A DNA stretch of 64,000 bases from Opitutales bacterium (GCA_029254745.1 JAQWWZ010000041.1:1-64000); one strand, 5' to 3'. Numbered from the stretch's first letter, positions 17,672 through 27,044 are shown. Numbers and translations are program-made. The notes: a model not told the origin generated them from the sequence alone.

Positions 17672-19156
17672 ATGGATTCCTTTCATTCTGCTCATAGCTC
17701 GGCTGATGTACCTTCTCCCTTTGAGTCTTATTCCGGTGATGGTCCTTATTCTTTCATTAGCTATGCCCATGCAGATAAGGTAAAAGTATATAAAACAATT
17801 CGTGAATTTAAGACTAAAGGTATAAATGTTTGGTTTGATGAAGGAATACCACCGGCGGGTGAGTGGGTAGACGAACTCGCCCAAGCCATTAAAAAATCAT
17901 CAGCTTTTGTTGTCTTTGTTTCTCATCGATCTGCGGATTCTAGGTATGTTCGTATGGAAGTGCAATATGCCTTAAGTGAGCAAAAAGAGATCCTCACTAT
18001 TTTTCTGGAGGATACTAAATTACCCCCTGGGCTTTCCTTGTGCCTCCAGCAATTTCAGTCCATCTCGGTGTCGGAAAAAAATTGGATGGAAAGTGCGTGC
18101 AAAGCTTTGCTTCAAAGACAGGATGCTGTTGCAACTAACCGCTCAAATGGGAGATCTGAACCAGAACTTGTCGACGAGGAGGAAGTTGACTATGGTTTGG
18201 AACTCTGGTCATTTTGGAATAAAGCACAGGCTGTGCAAAACAAGAGATTTGAACGGCGCGGTAACCTCTCACCTCCTCAAGCTTTGCCTGTTCACGAAAG
18301 TGTCTCAGAAAATGTTGTGCCTGAATTAAATTCTACCAGCCTGCAAGATGCTCACCCCATTCCCTTTCCGCAGGATTTTGAAAAAACAAGACATCCATTT
18401 GCAGTGGATGTCTCCATAACACCTCAACAGACCAAAGAAAAACAAGAATTTCATGAACATCATGTGAATGATTATGCCGGAGTTTTTAAGTGGATTCCTC
18501 CCGGTAAGATTACCATCTTGGTACCATATTCGGATGAACGCAGGCTTGTTCATGTACGAGATGGTTTTTGGCTTGGCGAGTTTGTGATCACCCAATCTGT
18601 ATACTCAAAGCTTATGGGATCAAATCCCAGTTTTACCGAGTTGGGCTTGGGTGAAAATTCTGAAAATTATCCTGTAAATAACATTTCCTGGCTCGATGCG
18701 GTCTCTTTTTGCCGTGCCCTTACCATGCTCGCTCAAAATGAAGGACAACTGCCAGCTAAACATGAGTACAGACTGCCGACAGAAGTGGAGTGGGAATATG
18801 CTTGCCGGGCTGGTTCCCAAACAGATTTTTATTTTGGGGATGAACCAACTGTTTTACATAATCATGGATGGTTTCGTGGGAACAGTCGCAAAAAAATGCA
18901 CCCCGTTGGCTTAAAGTCACCAAATTCATGGGGTCTCTTTGATCTCCATGGTAATGTTAGAGAGTGGGTTGGGAATTCTTTCGTAAATACTCTTCTTAAC
19001 GATAGCGAACAAGATGAGTTCAGGATCAGCCGAGGTGGGGCATACATGAAGCCAGCGATTGAATGTAAATCATCTTCTAGATCCACCAATTCGTTACACC
19101 ATCGCTTTCGTAATCTTGGGTTCCGGGTAGCTTTAGCCTCAACCGCTAAGGTCTAG
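17672..19156 (+). CDS. TIR domain fused to FGE-sulfatase-like domain (candidate effector)
   Basis: The 494-residue protein has no signal peptide. Residues about 25-148 form a bacterial TIR domain: YSFISYAHAD, a WFDEGIPPAGEW loop, then AFVVFVSHRSADSRYVRMEVQYAL with E96 at the position of the catalytic Glu of TIR NADases. A charged, low-complexity linker (150-265) leads to an FGE-sulfatase/fGS domain (about 270-490) with IPPGKITI, LGEFVITQSVYSKLMG, YRLPTEVEWEYACRAG, HGNVREWVGN and SRGGAY. The FGE active-site cysteine pair is not present in the usual form (only C465 follows GGAY), so it is more likely a binding module than a formylglycine maker. It is tightly linked to the cyclase gene. Likely NAD+-depleting or signalling effector, by inference. 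Confidence 0.9.
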   Translation: MDSFHSAHSSADVPSPFESYSGDGPYSFISYAHADKVKVYKTIREFKTKGINVWFDEGIPPAGEWVDELAQAIKKSSAFVVFVSHRSADSRYVRMEVQYALSEQKEILTIFLEDTKLPPGLSLCLQQFQSISVSEKNWMESACKALLQRQDAVATNRSNGRSEPELVDEEEVDYGLELWSFWNKAQAVQNKRFERRGNLSPPQALPVHESVSENVVPELNSTSLQDAHPIPFPQDFEKTRHPFAVDVSITPQQTKEKQEFHEHHVNDYAGVFKWIPPGKITILVPYSDERRLVHVRDGFWLGEFVITQSVYSKLMGSNPSFTELGLGENSENYPVNNISWLDAVSFCRALTMLAQNEGQLPAKHEYRLPTEVEWEYACRAGSQTDFYFGDEPTVLHNHGWFRGNSRKKMHPVGLKSPNSWGLFDLHGNVREWVGNSFVNTLLNDSEQDEFRISRGGAYMKPAIECKSSSRSTNSLHHRFRNLGFRVALASTAKV

Positions 19157-19230
19157 GATTCTGATTCCTTGCCAGGGAATTGTTTTCCCATTGTCTTTGC
19201 ATTTAAAAAAAGGCATGAATATTCCCTGCC

Positions 19231-20718
19231 ATGAACAAAAATTTATCCCCTGAGAAAGAAAAAAGCAAAAGTTTAGATGGAAGCGATCAGGTCGCTGTCA
19301 GAAAAGATAAATTAGACCGAATGCGTGAAATGGGTATAGATCCTTTTCGCTCGAATTGGGATCAAACCCATGTCTCAATAGAAGCGGTTTCCCTGCTCCA
19401 AGAAGATGAAGAACTTGGGCCTGAGGTTTCAGTTGCTGGGCGTATCATTGCTTTTCGTTTGATGGGTAAGGCATCTTTTATCAAGATCTTGGATCGAGCA
19501 GGTAAGATACAATCCTATGTCAGGAAGGATGAAATTGGAGAGGATGAATATGCCTTATTTAAAAAATTAGATTTGGGTGACTTTATTGGAATTAGAGGGC
19601 CACTTTTCAGAACAAAAACTGGAGAGGTTACCATTCGGGCGCAGGAATACAGACTCGTGTCCAAAGCACTTCGGCCATTGCCAGAAAAATGGCATGGACT
19701 TACAGACAATGAACAAATTTATCGGCAGCGATATTTGGATCTTGTAGTCAATGATGATTCCCGCGAACGCTTTCGGGCGAGGAGCAAAATCATTCGCGAG
19801 ATTCGAGAATTCTTCTGGAGTCGTGATTTCCTTGAAGTTGAAACCCCAATGCTTCAGTCGGTTTCAGGTGGAGCTGCAGCTCGTCCATTCCGTACACATT
19901 TTAATGCGTTGGATTGTGATTTTTCCATGAGGATTGCTTTGGAATTGCACCTGAAACGTCTTTTGGTCGGTGGGTTTGACCGGGTGTTTGAAGTGGGGCG
20001 GGTGTTTCGAAATGAAGGACTTTCCAGACGTCATAATCCGGAATTTACCATGCTTGAGGCCTACCAGGCTTATTCGGATTATCGTGGCATGATGGAACTA
20101 ACCCAGTCCTTGATCCAGCAAGTTGCTCAGAATGCACTCGGTTCCTTAACCTTAGATCGCACCGGAGGCGAACCCATTGAACTTTCTGGTAAGTGGCGGG
20201 AAGCCAAGTACAAAGATCTGATCATCGATGCGGTCGGAAGGGATGACTGGTTTGAATTACCCAAAGTGGCAAAACTAGAAAAAGCGAAAGAATTAAAGAT
20301 CGAAGTAGATCCAGCCTTGGAAGATTTTGAAGTTACTAATGATGTCTTTGAGAAAGTGATTGAACATACTTTAATCCAACCCACTTTTGTGACTCACATC
20401 CCGCGTGAACTTTGCCCACTTGCGAAGATTACAGAAGCAGACTCTTCCACGATTGATGTTTTTGAACTTTGTATTAACGGGCAGGAAATTGCACCTGCTT
20501 ACTCCGAACAAAATGACCCTGCGGTCCAGCGTGAGGCATTTATGAAACAAGTTGGGGAGGAAACACAGGAATTGGATGATGATTTTCTTACTGCACTGGA
20601 GCATGGCATGCCACCGGCAGGAGGGATGGGGATGGGGATCGACCGCCTGGTTATCTTTCTTACCAATGCGGCCAATATTCGGGATACGATTCTTTTCCCA
20701 ACCCTTCGACCATCTTGA
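19231..20718 (+). CDS. lysS: Lysyl-tRNA synthetase, class II
   Basis: The 495-residue product is standard for bacterial class II LysRS. An N-terminal OB fold (SVAGRIIAFRLMGKASFIKI) binds the anticodon. Motif 1 (REFFWSRDFLEVETPML), motif 2 (FRNEGLSRRHNPEFTMLE) and motif 3 (GMGMGIDRLVIFL) form the catalytic core that charges tRNA-Lys. The usual 'GFSELND' stretch reads APAYSEQND. The family tolerates this, but the change of Gly/Phe to Ala/Tyr is slightly unusual. The gene follows the TIR gene by 74 bp without a visible terminator and is 41 bp from the next plus-strand gene. Confidence 0.97.
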   Translation: MNKNLSPEKEKSKSLDGSDQVAVRKDKLDRMREMGIDPFRSNWDQTHVSIEAVSLLQEDEELGPEVSVAGRIIAFRLMGKASFIKILDRAGKIQSYVRKDEIGEDEYALFKKLDLGDFIGIRGPLFRTKTGEVTIRAQEYRLVSKALRPLPEKWHGLTDNEQIYRQRYLDLVVNDDSRERFRARSKIIREIREFFWSRDFLEVETPMLQSVSGGAAARPFRTHFNALDCDFSMRIALELHLKRLLVGGFDRVFEVGRVFRNEGLSRRHNPEFTMLEAYQAYSDYRGMMELTQSLIQQVAQNALGSLTLDRTGGEPIELSGKWREAKYKDLIIDAVGRDDWFELPKVAKLEKAKELKIEVDPALEDFEVTNDVFEKVIEHTLIQPTFVTHIPRELCPLAKITEADSSTIDVFELCINGQEIAPAYSEQNDPAVQREAFMKQVGEETQELDDDFLTALEHGMPPAGGMGMGIDRLVIFLTNAANIRDTILFPTLRPS

Positions 20719-20759
20719 TTCGTGCTAGATCCCATTATCTTTTATCGCCTCACCTGTAA

Positions 20760-21218
20760 ATGAGCGATCGGAGAAAAGGTTATCCCATTTTAATAAAGCC
20801 TATTTGGTGGAGACAGCTTTGTTTTACCTTCTTTCTCTTAATTTGTGCTATTTTCTTTGCCTTTATAAATTTCCTGGGAACTTTTTTAAGCTGGCTAATC
20901 ACATTGCTGATGTTGCTTTCAGCCGCTTTAAATTTACTAGATCAGATCTTCTCGTGGTCTCGTCTAAAGATTGATCATAAAGGCTATGATTTGAGAACTT
21001 GGTGGACCCGCAAGCGATATGGGCATCAAGAAATTAAAAGCTTTGAATTAGATCATTACATGCATCGGCCATTAATCTTTATAAATTTTAAAAAATCAAA
21101 AGATTCAAAGAGAGGAAAACTGAGTTTACCCTTTCCCTGTGCATTTGGGCGACCCGTTGAGGAAATCTTTAAAATCCTACAAAAATCTTTAGATAAAACA
21201 CCCCGCCCACTTTCATAG
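20760..21218 (+). CDS. Small membrane protein of unknown function, PH-like C-terminus
   Basis: The 152-residue protein has two hydrophobic segments (about 20-38 and 42-62: FFLLICAIFFAFINF, LITLLMLLSAALNLL). A short cytoplasmic-type domain follows, LKIDHKGYDLRTWWTRKRYGHQEIKSFEL. This resembles the strands of bacterial PH (bPH2/'DUF304') domains, which often occur as two membrane helices plus one PH fold. I cannot name a function. The gene lies downstream of lysS and converges with ccsA. Confidence 0.6.
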   Translation: MSDRRKGYPILIKPIWWRQLCFTFFLLICAIFFAFINFLGTFLSWLITLLMLLSAALNLLDQIFSWSRLKIDHKGYDLRTWWTRKRYGHQEIKSFELDHYMHRPLIFINFKKSKDSKRGKLSLPFPCAFGRPVEEIFKILQKSLDKTPRPLS

Positions 21219-21234
21219 GGCATATATCCGGGGG

Positions 21235-23469
21235 TTATTTTAAGAAGGGCTGCTTTTTCCTAAAAAGCAAACAGATGGGTGTGACCATGTAGGCCACGCA
21301 AATAAAAACCATTTGGGATACAATAAAACTCATCAAAGGATTAAAAGCTTTATCCATAAAGCCATATGAGTGAAGGCCAACACCAAGCATATTTGTGCCA
21401 AACCAAGACCAGGCCGTGACCACATTCCCAAAGATTGCGAGGCAAGCGATTCCCCTAATCTTGGCAATACCTGCCCATCGGGCATGAAGTATAATGGCAT
21501 TCCATATCACGATGAGAAGCGCCCCATTTTCCTTGGCGTCCCATCCCCAGAACCGTCCCCAGGATTGATCGGCCCAGATACCACCCAGCACCGTACCGAC
21601 GAGGCTGAAAAAGAGAGAGAAACAGGTGATGCCAAAGATCATGGATCCCAATGTTTTTTCTAGTTGTTTACGGGAGGAGGAAAGAAGGGTCGATAACTTA
21701 TTATCACTATTATCGGAAACAAGGACTTGATGGATGAAGTAATAAAATATGTAAGCAAGCCCAAGAAATCCAGCAAGGAATGTGGTGGAGTATCCAATGG
21801 TAACTGTGACTACGTGTGTCGCCAACCAAAAGTTGGAGTCGAGCACTGCTCTCATCATCTCCATGGTGTCTCCGGTTGGGTTTAGGGAAGAATCAAGGCT
21901 TAGGTTATGGGCAATTACAAGGCTACCAAAACCAACCATTGCCCCCATGGAGGAAGCAATGCCAAGACGCACATATTTTTCGGTAAACCAGCAAAGCAGT
22001 ACCGCACCCCACCCGATAAAAAGGGCAGATGAATAGAGATTTGTGACGGGGGGTCTTCCTTCAATATACATTCTACCCAGGAGTCCAAAGGTGTGGGCAA
22101 TGAGAATGATTAGGGTGAGGTGGTAGGCTACATTTTTAAAACTTTTTGAATGCTGGGCATTGAACTTGGGGGTGTTGATAGTCAGGCAGAACCAGGACAG
22201 GCATGAGGAGAGGAAAATGATGATGTAGGCAACGGAACTGCGGTAAAAAGGTTCATATTCGTTGAATGTTTTTTCGAATCCAATCTTGGTAACTTGATCG
22301 GGGGCTCTTTTCTCACATAGTTCACGGATTAAGGAAACTGCTTCATTAAAGCCAGTCGGGTCATTAGCTACATAGGCTTGACGAAGCTTTTCATATAAGG
22401 AAAGGATGGGATCAATCCCAGTTCGTAGCTTGATTGCCTCTGCATACTGGGCAGCAAATAGAGCAGTCGGGTTGAGCTTTTCCTTGGTGAGGATGAAATT
22501 TACTCTTTCCAGTAAAGGTCCCCGTTCTGTACGAACTAAATCCTGCAGTAAGGAAGCAAATTGGGTGGGATCAAGGTTTCGCTTTTGCTCTGAGTCAAGG
22601 GGTTCCTCTCCCACGAGAGACTCTCCAACTTTTCTCCACCTTTTCTTTTGGTCACCTAATTCTGGTGGAACCGGGAAAAATTCAGACCACAAGTTGGACC
22701 TGGAGTAATGATCCAGCAAAAATACAACTTTTGCAAATGCATCACTTCCAATACGTATTGTACTCGGATCCTGGGATATCGCATCAGTGATGGAGCGAAA
22801 GCGAGAGTACTCGTCGGTACGATCTTTGTCTCTAGCAGAATCAAAAAAGAAAGTAACCAGATCAAGGTCTTCTGTCATTTTAGTTCCCGGCGGAGGTGCC
22901 GGAGGAGAGAGGGTGTGTTTTAATTTTCTGTAAAGCAGAACACTCCGATAAAGATCAATAATGTTTTGATCAAAGCTGTCCTGTTTTTCGCGTTCTAATT
23001 TTCCAGAATCTCGAGCACTTTTATCAATCTCTTCCAGAAAGGGTTTTAATTCGTTGTAGGAATAATATTTTCCATCCCGGACAAGTTTTCGGTTCAGAAG
23101 ACCAAGCACTTGGTCATGATCAATAACAAAGGTTTTTAGTCTGTCTGCTTCTTCAGGGTTGAGCAGAACATTTGCAAGCCATGAGATTGCTGGAATTTTT
23201 GTACCATTTTGGTCCAAAGCAGTTCTCTTGTTCCGTAAGACAAGTAAGGTATTACGGGCAACACTATCCAAGGGTTTAACCCTCCCGCCTCGCAGGACAG
23301 GTATCCGAGAAAAGGCTTCCAGATCAATGATTTCTGCATTGGGTGCGGGCTCAGGCTTTACGAAGTCGAGCAAAGAAGCCTTGGTTGTACCAAAAGGTAA
23401 AATTGCTAAATATAACCCTACAGCAAAAAAAGCACTGGGTATGAGAGGGTATCTTTTCAAAAACTTCAT
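21235..23469 (-). CDS. ccsA: Cytochrome c biogenesis protein CcsA-like, with long N-terminal periplasmic extension
   Basis: The product has 744 residues. The C-terminal 280 residues are the CcsA/CcmC-like heme-handling core with several membrane helices and the WWD signature WGRFWGWDAKENGA, plus conserved His residues (LATHVVTVTIGYS, ILHARWAG). The preceding 450 residues hold an N-terminal anchor (about 8-28), then a soluble, charged region with no motif I know (TPSTLRIGSD-like helices). Plain CcsA/ResC proteins have about 320-400 residues. With ResB it forms the system II cytochrome c synthase that moves heme to apocytochromes. The start overlaps the ResB stop by 4 bp (23466-23469). Confidence 0.9.
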   Translation of the reverse strand: MKFLKRYPLIPSAFFAVGLYLAILPFGTTKASLLDFVKPEPAPNAEIIDLEAFSRIPVLRGGRVKPLDSVARNTLLVLRNKRTALDQNGTKIPAISWLANVLLNPEEADRLKTFVIDHDQVLGLLNRKLVRDGKYYSYNELKPFLEEIDKSARDSGKLEREKQDSFDQNIIDLYRSVLLYRKLKHTLSPPAPPPGTKMTEDLDLVTFFFDSARDKDRTDEYSRFRSITDAISQDPSTIRIGSDAFAKVVFLLDHYSRSNLWSEFFPVPPELGDQKKRWRKVGESLVGEEPLDSEQKRNLDPTQFASLLQDLVRTERGPLLERVNFILTKEKLNPTALFAAQYAEAIKLRTGIDPILSLYEKLRQAYVANDPTGFNEAVSLIRELCEKRAPDQVTKIGFEKTFNEYEPFYRSSVAYIIIFLSSCLSWFCLTINTPKFNAQHSKSFKNVAYHLTLIILIAHTFGLLGRMYIEGRPPVTNLYSSALFIGWGAVLLCWFTEKYVRLGIASSMGAMVGFGSLVIAHNLSLDSSLNPTGDTMEMMRAVLDSNFWLATHVVTVTIGYSTTFLAGFLGLAYIFYYFIHQVLVSDNSDNKLSTLLSSSRKQLEKTLGSMIFGITCFSLFFSLVGTVLGGIWADQSWGRFWGWDAKENGALLIVIWNAIILHARWAGIAKIRGIACLAIFGNVVTAWSWFGTNMLGVGLHSYGFMDKAFNPLMSFIVSQMVFICVAYMVTPICLLFRKKQPFLK

Positions 23470-24749
23470 GCCGATACTTTCGATTGCTTACGGAGAAAAT
23501 TGATAAGGTGGAAACTGAATTGCCAAAGAAGCCCGACGGATAAAAGAATACAGGCAATGTAAGGCACCAACCAGCTTGGGTTGCGGATAACTTGAAAAAC
23601 TGTGTAGTCGGCAGCTTTGTTCATTTGGTATTGATAAAAGGTCTTACCGCCATGACGAAGGGGTGTGTTCATGTAGACTAGGGCTTTTCTTTTTTGCCCA
23701 CTTTCTAAGTTCAAGTTTACATGACTTTCAAAATTGTGAGGTATATCTGTGCCTTGGTAAAATTCGTTTTCTATTTTGAGTAGCTCAATAGAGTAGGGGA
23801 GGTATTCACGGATGGACCGAAGTTCCACACCCCATAATCTTCCCTCATGGCGCAAGGGTTGAAAAGCCATGCCTTCAAGTTTGGTATGAACAAATTTCCA
23901 CCTGTCATTTCCTGCAGGGTGAGCAACCGCCAACCAGGTGCCCAATTCTTCACTGCCGTTAACGAGTTGAAAAACAAGATAACCAAAATTCGCCGCATCG
24001 TTGCTGTAGTCTTCATCCCGTGGACTCAGACTAAGATTTGCACTCGCTCCAATGCCACGGTTTACATCCATGGTGATTTTACTCCTCTGTGCGGCGGATT
24101 CTTTGAAGTCGAAACTACAATTTGGCCCAAATGCTTTGACCCGCACTTTAAACGGAAAACCTGGCACCCGCAGAGTACTCCCAGGTTTGAGTAGTTCTTC
24201 GGGGATCGATACAACTTTGCTACGGTTGGCATCGGTTACATCGGTAAGGGCGAGTTCTACTCCGTGAAAGCGTTCGATATAATCACTCGATTCTCCTTTG
24301 TTTATCTGCATTCGAGACTCCACTTGAATGGCTTGTGTTGTCATTTGGCCAATGAGAAGGAGAATAATGCCGAGGTGAATGATTTGGATACCAATTTTTT
24401 TTCCAGACCATTGAAAACGGGTAACGAATGCGGCAATGAGGTTGATGATTAAAAGCCCGCCCAGAAGATAACCCCCAGGAATGGGAAGGGGTACCACAGA
24501 TAAAAAACTTCCACCCCAAAATTGTTCAGGGTAATACCATATGCCATAAAAGCTCTCAAAATACTCAGCTTGTGCCCCACGAATACCGATACGTACCTGC
24601 TCCAATGTTGCCACAAATATGAGAATCATGGAGAGGCTGAGCAGGGTAAGAGTAAGACGAACGGAAGCAAAGGGAACCACCCACGGAAAAGCTTTTTGGC
24701 GAGCTCCTACTGTGTAAGCACTTTTCTTTTTTTTGGACTGATTGTTCAT
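23466..24749 (-). CDS. resB: ResB/Ccs1-like cytochrome c biogenesis protein
   Basis: The 427-residue protein has three N-terminal membrane segments (VRLTLTLLSLSMILIFVATLEQ near residue 35, GGYLLGGLLIINLIAAFV near 95, KIGIQIIHLGIILLLIGQM near 120). A large periplasmic domain follows, with NTPLRHGGKTFYQYQMNK, a ResB hallmark, then a last helix. ResB is the partner of CcsA in system II cytochrome c maturation, holding apocytochrome and keeping heme accessible. The gene is between the lipoprotein gene (31 bp upstream) and ccsA (4-bp overlap), which supports an operon. Confidence 0.92.
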   Translation of the reverse strand: MNNQSKKKKSAYTVGARQKAFPWVVPFASVRLTLTLLSLSMILIFVATLEQVRIGIRGAQAEYFESFYGIWYYPEQFWGGSFLSVVPLPIPGGYLLGGLLIINLIAAFVTRFQWSGKKIGIQIIHLGIILLLIGQMTTQAIQVESRMQINKGESSDYIERFHGVELALTDVTDANRSKVVSIPEELLKPGSTLRVPGFPFKVRVKAFGPNCSFDFKESAAQRSKITMDVNRGIGASANLSLSPRDEDYSNDAANFGYLVFQLVNGSEELGTWLAVAHPAGNDRWKFVHTKLEGMAFQPLRHEGRLWGVELRSIREYLPYSIELLKIENEFYQGTDIPHNFESHVNLNLESGQKRKALVYMNTPLRHGGKTFYQYQMNKAADYTVFQVIRNPSWLVPYIACILLSVGLLWQFSFHLINFLRKQSKVSA

Positions 24750-24779
24750 TGGAAGATAATACGGATGGTTTTAAGCAAA

Positions 24780-25808
24780 TCAATGATCATGGAAGCAGAC
24801 AGTTGTAAGTAAATTGAGAAAGTTTTCTTTCTCAACTTTTGCAAGGCTTGTGTCTCCCATGATTTTAAAAAACCAGGACCGGGACTTTCCAAATAAAAGA
24901 GCACCATAAATTGTCTTTTCAGTGTTTTCAGCGAGGAAGAGATGAGCATCTTTCTCGTCTATACTGTACGATGTCAGATAGGGCGTGCTTTCCAAACTTT
25001 CAATTTTGGGCAATTCTATCTGAGTAAGCCAGCGATTTACATTGGATTGCAACCCACCCACATCCCCAGGGAAGGAAGTGATTGAAAAATCAAGCTCATT
25101 TCCATCTTCATCGCTCACAGTGTAGCTGGCAATTCGAACGGTGGAAGCCTTACCGGTAATCCAATGGTCAGGGGCATCCCAGGTAGGTGCGCCCGTTGGC
25201 TTATCTGTAGGTGCTGCGGAAATGGGACGGGGAGCACGGATAACCTTTTTACCAGCCCGTACTGTGGTTGAATCGAGAAAGGAGATAAAAGAATTCATTT
25301 CTTGGTCGATTAATGCGGCGTTGGCTACAAATGGAAAAAGCCAGGTTTCATCTTTTTGCCTAAGGACTGCAAGAAGGGCTGTTTTGGGATCACTGGGACT
25401 ATCTCTCTCGGTTAAGTGAATCCACTCAAATTTTTTCTGCCCCACTTTTTTAGTGGTCAATACTTGGGAGAGGGTATCTTCCTTAAACTTTTCATACCCG
25501 AGTTCCATACCAAACATATTGGTAATTGAGAGAGTTGATACGGCTTCCCTGAAAGGCATTACTCCAATCCGTCCTTGAGGACCAGAATTTGTTTTTACAT
25601 GGAAGGATCCGGCCATAGGGCCAGAAAGTTCTGGGTTTTCACCCCAATTAGGTGGGAGTTTCCATGCAACCACGGGCCCTTCGTATTCCGGAGGGATGTA
25701 GTAGGTTTGAATTTCTGTCTCTTCTGTGCAGGAAGTTAGGCAAAGAAGAGAGAAAAATAAAAGATTGCTAGCACCGATCTTGAAAATGTTTTGGGAATTT
25801 AAATACAT
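24780..25808 (-). CDS. Predicted lipoprotein of unknown function, two-repeat domain
   Basis: The 342-residue protein has a lipobox, SLLCLTSCTEE, so lipidation at about Cys28 is predicted. Two similar halves are visible. The first (about 48-192) begins PVVAWKLPPNWGENP and ends NSFISFLDS. The second (about 205-342) begins PTWDAPDHWITGKASTVRIASYTV, contains GGLQSNVNRWLTQIELP and ends KENFLNLLTT. The second half resembles a family common in Verrucomicrobiota and Planctomycetes secreted proteins, often near respiratory genes, but I know no function. The gene precedes resB and ccsA on minus and probably shares their transcript, so a role in c-type cytochrome assembly or the envelope is a guess. Confidence 0.75.
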   Translation of the reverse strand: MYLNSQNIFKIGASNLLFFSLLCLTSCTEETEIQTYYIPPEYEGPVVAWKLPPNWGENPELSGPMAGSFHVKTNSGPQGRIGVMPFREAVSTLSITNMFGMELGYEKFKEDTLSQVLTTKKVGQKKFEWIHLTERDSPSDPKTALLAVLRQKDETWLFPFVANAALIDQEMNSFISFLDSTTVRAGKKVIRAPRPISAAPTDKPTGAPTWDAPDHWITGKASTVRIASYTVSDEDGNELDFSITSFPGDVGGLQSNVNRWLTQIELPKIESLESTPYLTSYSIDEKDAHLFLAENTEKTIYGALLFGKSRSWFFKIMGDTSLAKVEKENFLNLLTTVCFHDH

Positions 25809-25860
25809 AGAGTCTCAATATGCATTCGAGGTGAGAGAGGGCAACTCGAAGGCATTTCGA

Positions 25861-26964
25861 TTAAGCATTGCATTTAAAGAGGGCGACATCTCCATCCATA
25901 AAAATGTACTCTTTCCCTTCGAGACGGAGTTTTCCGTTTTCACGGGCAACCTGCATCGATCCCGCCTCGATTAAGTCGTGATAGGAAACAACCTCAGCTT
26001 TGATGAATTTCTTTTCGAAATCAGTATGGATCACGCCCGCACACTGAGGGGCGGTCATTCCTTTTTTAAAAGTCCAGGCTCGGGCCTCTTTTTCCCCTGC
26101 GGTCAAATAGCTGGCCAGACCAAGTAAATCATAAGTTCCCCGAATCAAAGAAGTCACTCCTGAGTCATCCACTCCCATCGCTTCAAGATATTCTTTGGAT
26201 TCTTCTTCAGAAAGGTCAGATAACTCTTCTTCCATTTTTGCAGAAATAACACAGCAATTTGCATCCTGTTGCTTACTTGCCCATTCTTGGAAGGCAGCAA
26301 GATTTGGGTTAGATTTCGGGTCTGCAGTTTCTTCTTCCTTTAGGTTGCACGCATAGAGCATTGGTTTGGAACTGAGCAAACAGAAAGATTTTATCCGGGC
26401 CCGTTCATCCTCGTCCATTTCCAATAAATTTGCTGGCTTACCCTCGTTTAAGTGGGGGATCAGTCTATCGAGTAAAGCAACATTAGCGGTTGCCTCCTTA
26501 TCCTTGCCCCTTGCTTTTTTATCATTCTTTTGAAGCTGTCCCGATGCTGACTCAACATCCGCAAGTATCAATTCGGTCATAATGACCTCCGCATCAGCAA
26601 TCGGGTCAACCCTACCCATGTTGTGAATGACATCATCATCTTCAAAGCAACGGACTACATGAACGATTGCGTCCACCTCCCTGACATTTGCCAAGAATTT
26701 ATTTCCCAGACCTTCCCCTCTACTTGCACCTTCGACTAGTCCGGCAATATCAACCATTTCAATCGCAGCAGGGATGACAGTAGAAGTTCCCACAAGCGTT
26801 GCAATAGGTTGTAATCGAGAATCCGGAACTTGAACCACACCGACATTTGGGTCAATTGTGCAAAATGGATAATTGGCAGCCTCCGCTTTGCGGGTCTTTG
26901 TAAGGGCGTTAAAAAGGGTGCTTTTGCCAACATTGGGCAAACCGACGATTCCTGCTTTTAGCAT
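25861..26964 (-). CDS. ychF: Redox-regulated ATPase YchF (Obg-like)
   Basis: The 367-residue protein shows the P-loop GLPNVGKSTLFNAL (residues 7-20), the G3 motif VDIAGLVEGASRGEGLGNKFL and a C-terminal TGS-like domain ending FKCNA. These are the classic YchF features. YchF binds ribosomes and hydrolyses ATP better than GTP, acting in translation and oxidative stress response. Length is typical (363 in E. coli). The gene stands alone, 52 bp upstream of the lipoprotein gene of the same strand and divergent from tRNA-His. Confidence 0.97.
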   Translation of the reverse strand: MLKAGIVGLPNVGKSTLFNALTKTRKAEAANYPFCTIDPNVGVVQVPDSRLQPIATLVGTSTVIPAAIEMVDIAGLVEGASRGEGLGNKFLANVREVDAIVHVVRCFEDDDVIHNMGRVDPIADAEVIMTELILADVESASGQLQKNDKKARGKDKEATANVALLDRLIPHLNEGKPANLLEMDEDERARIKSFCLLSSKPMLYACNLKEEETADPKSNPNLAAFQEWASKQQDANCCVISAKMEEELSDLSEEESKEYLEAMGVDDSGVTSLIRGTYDLLGLASYLTAGEKEARAWTFKKGMTAPQCAGVIHTDFEKKFIKAEVVSYHDLIEAGSMQVARENGKLRLEGKEYIFMDGDVALFKCNA

Positions 26965-27044
26965 AATAATGAAAAAAGGACCAACTATGTCGTAGCTTGC
27001 CTATTTGGTCAAGAATCCATCCGACCCCGACCTTCCCTTTGGAA

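Noticed and set aside
15707-19156. Calling the cyclase/TIR pair a proven Pycsar system
   Set aside because: No cyclic-nucleotide-binding domain is visible and the cyclase is fused to TPR and SLOG domains. Only the cyclase-TIR logic is shared, so it is reported as a candidate.
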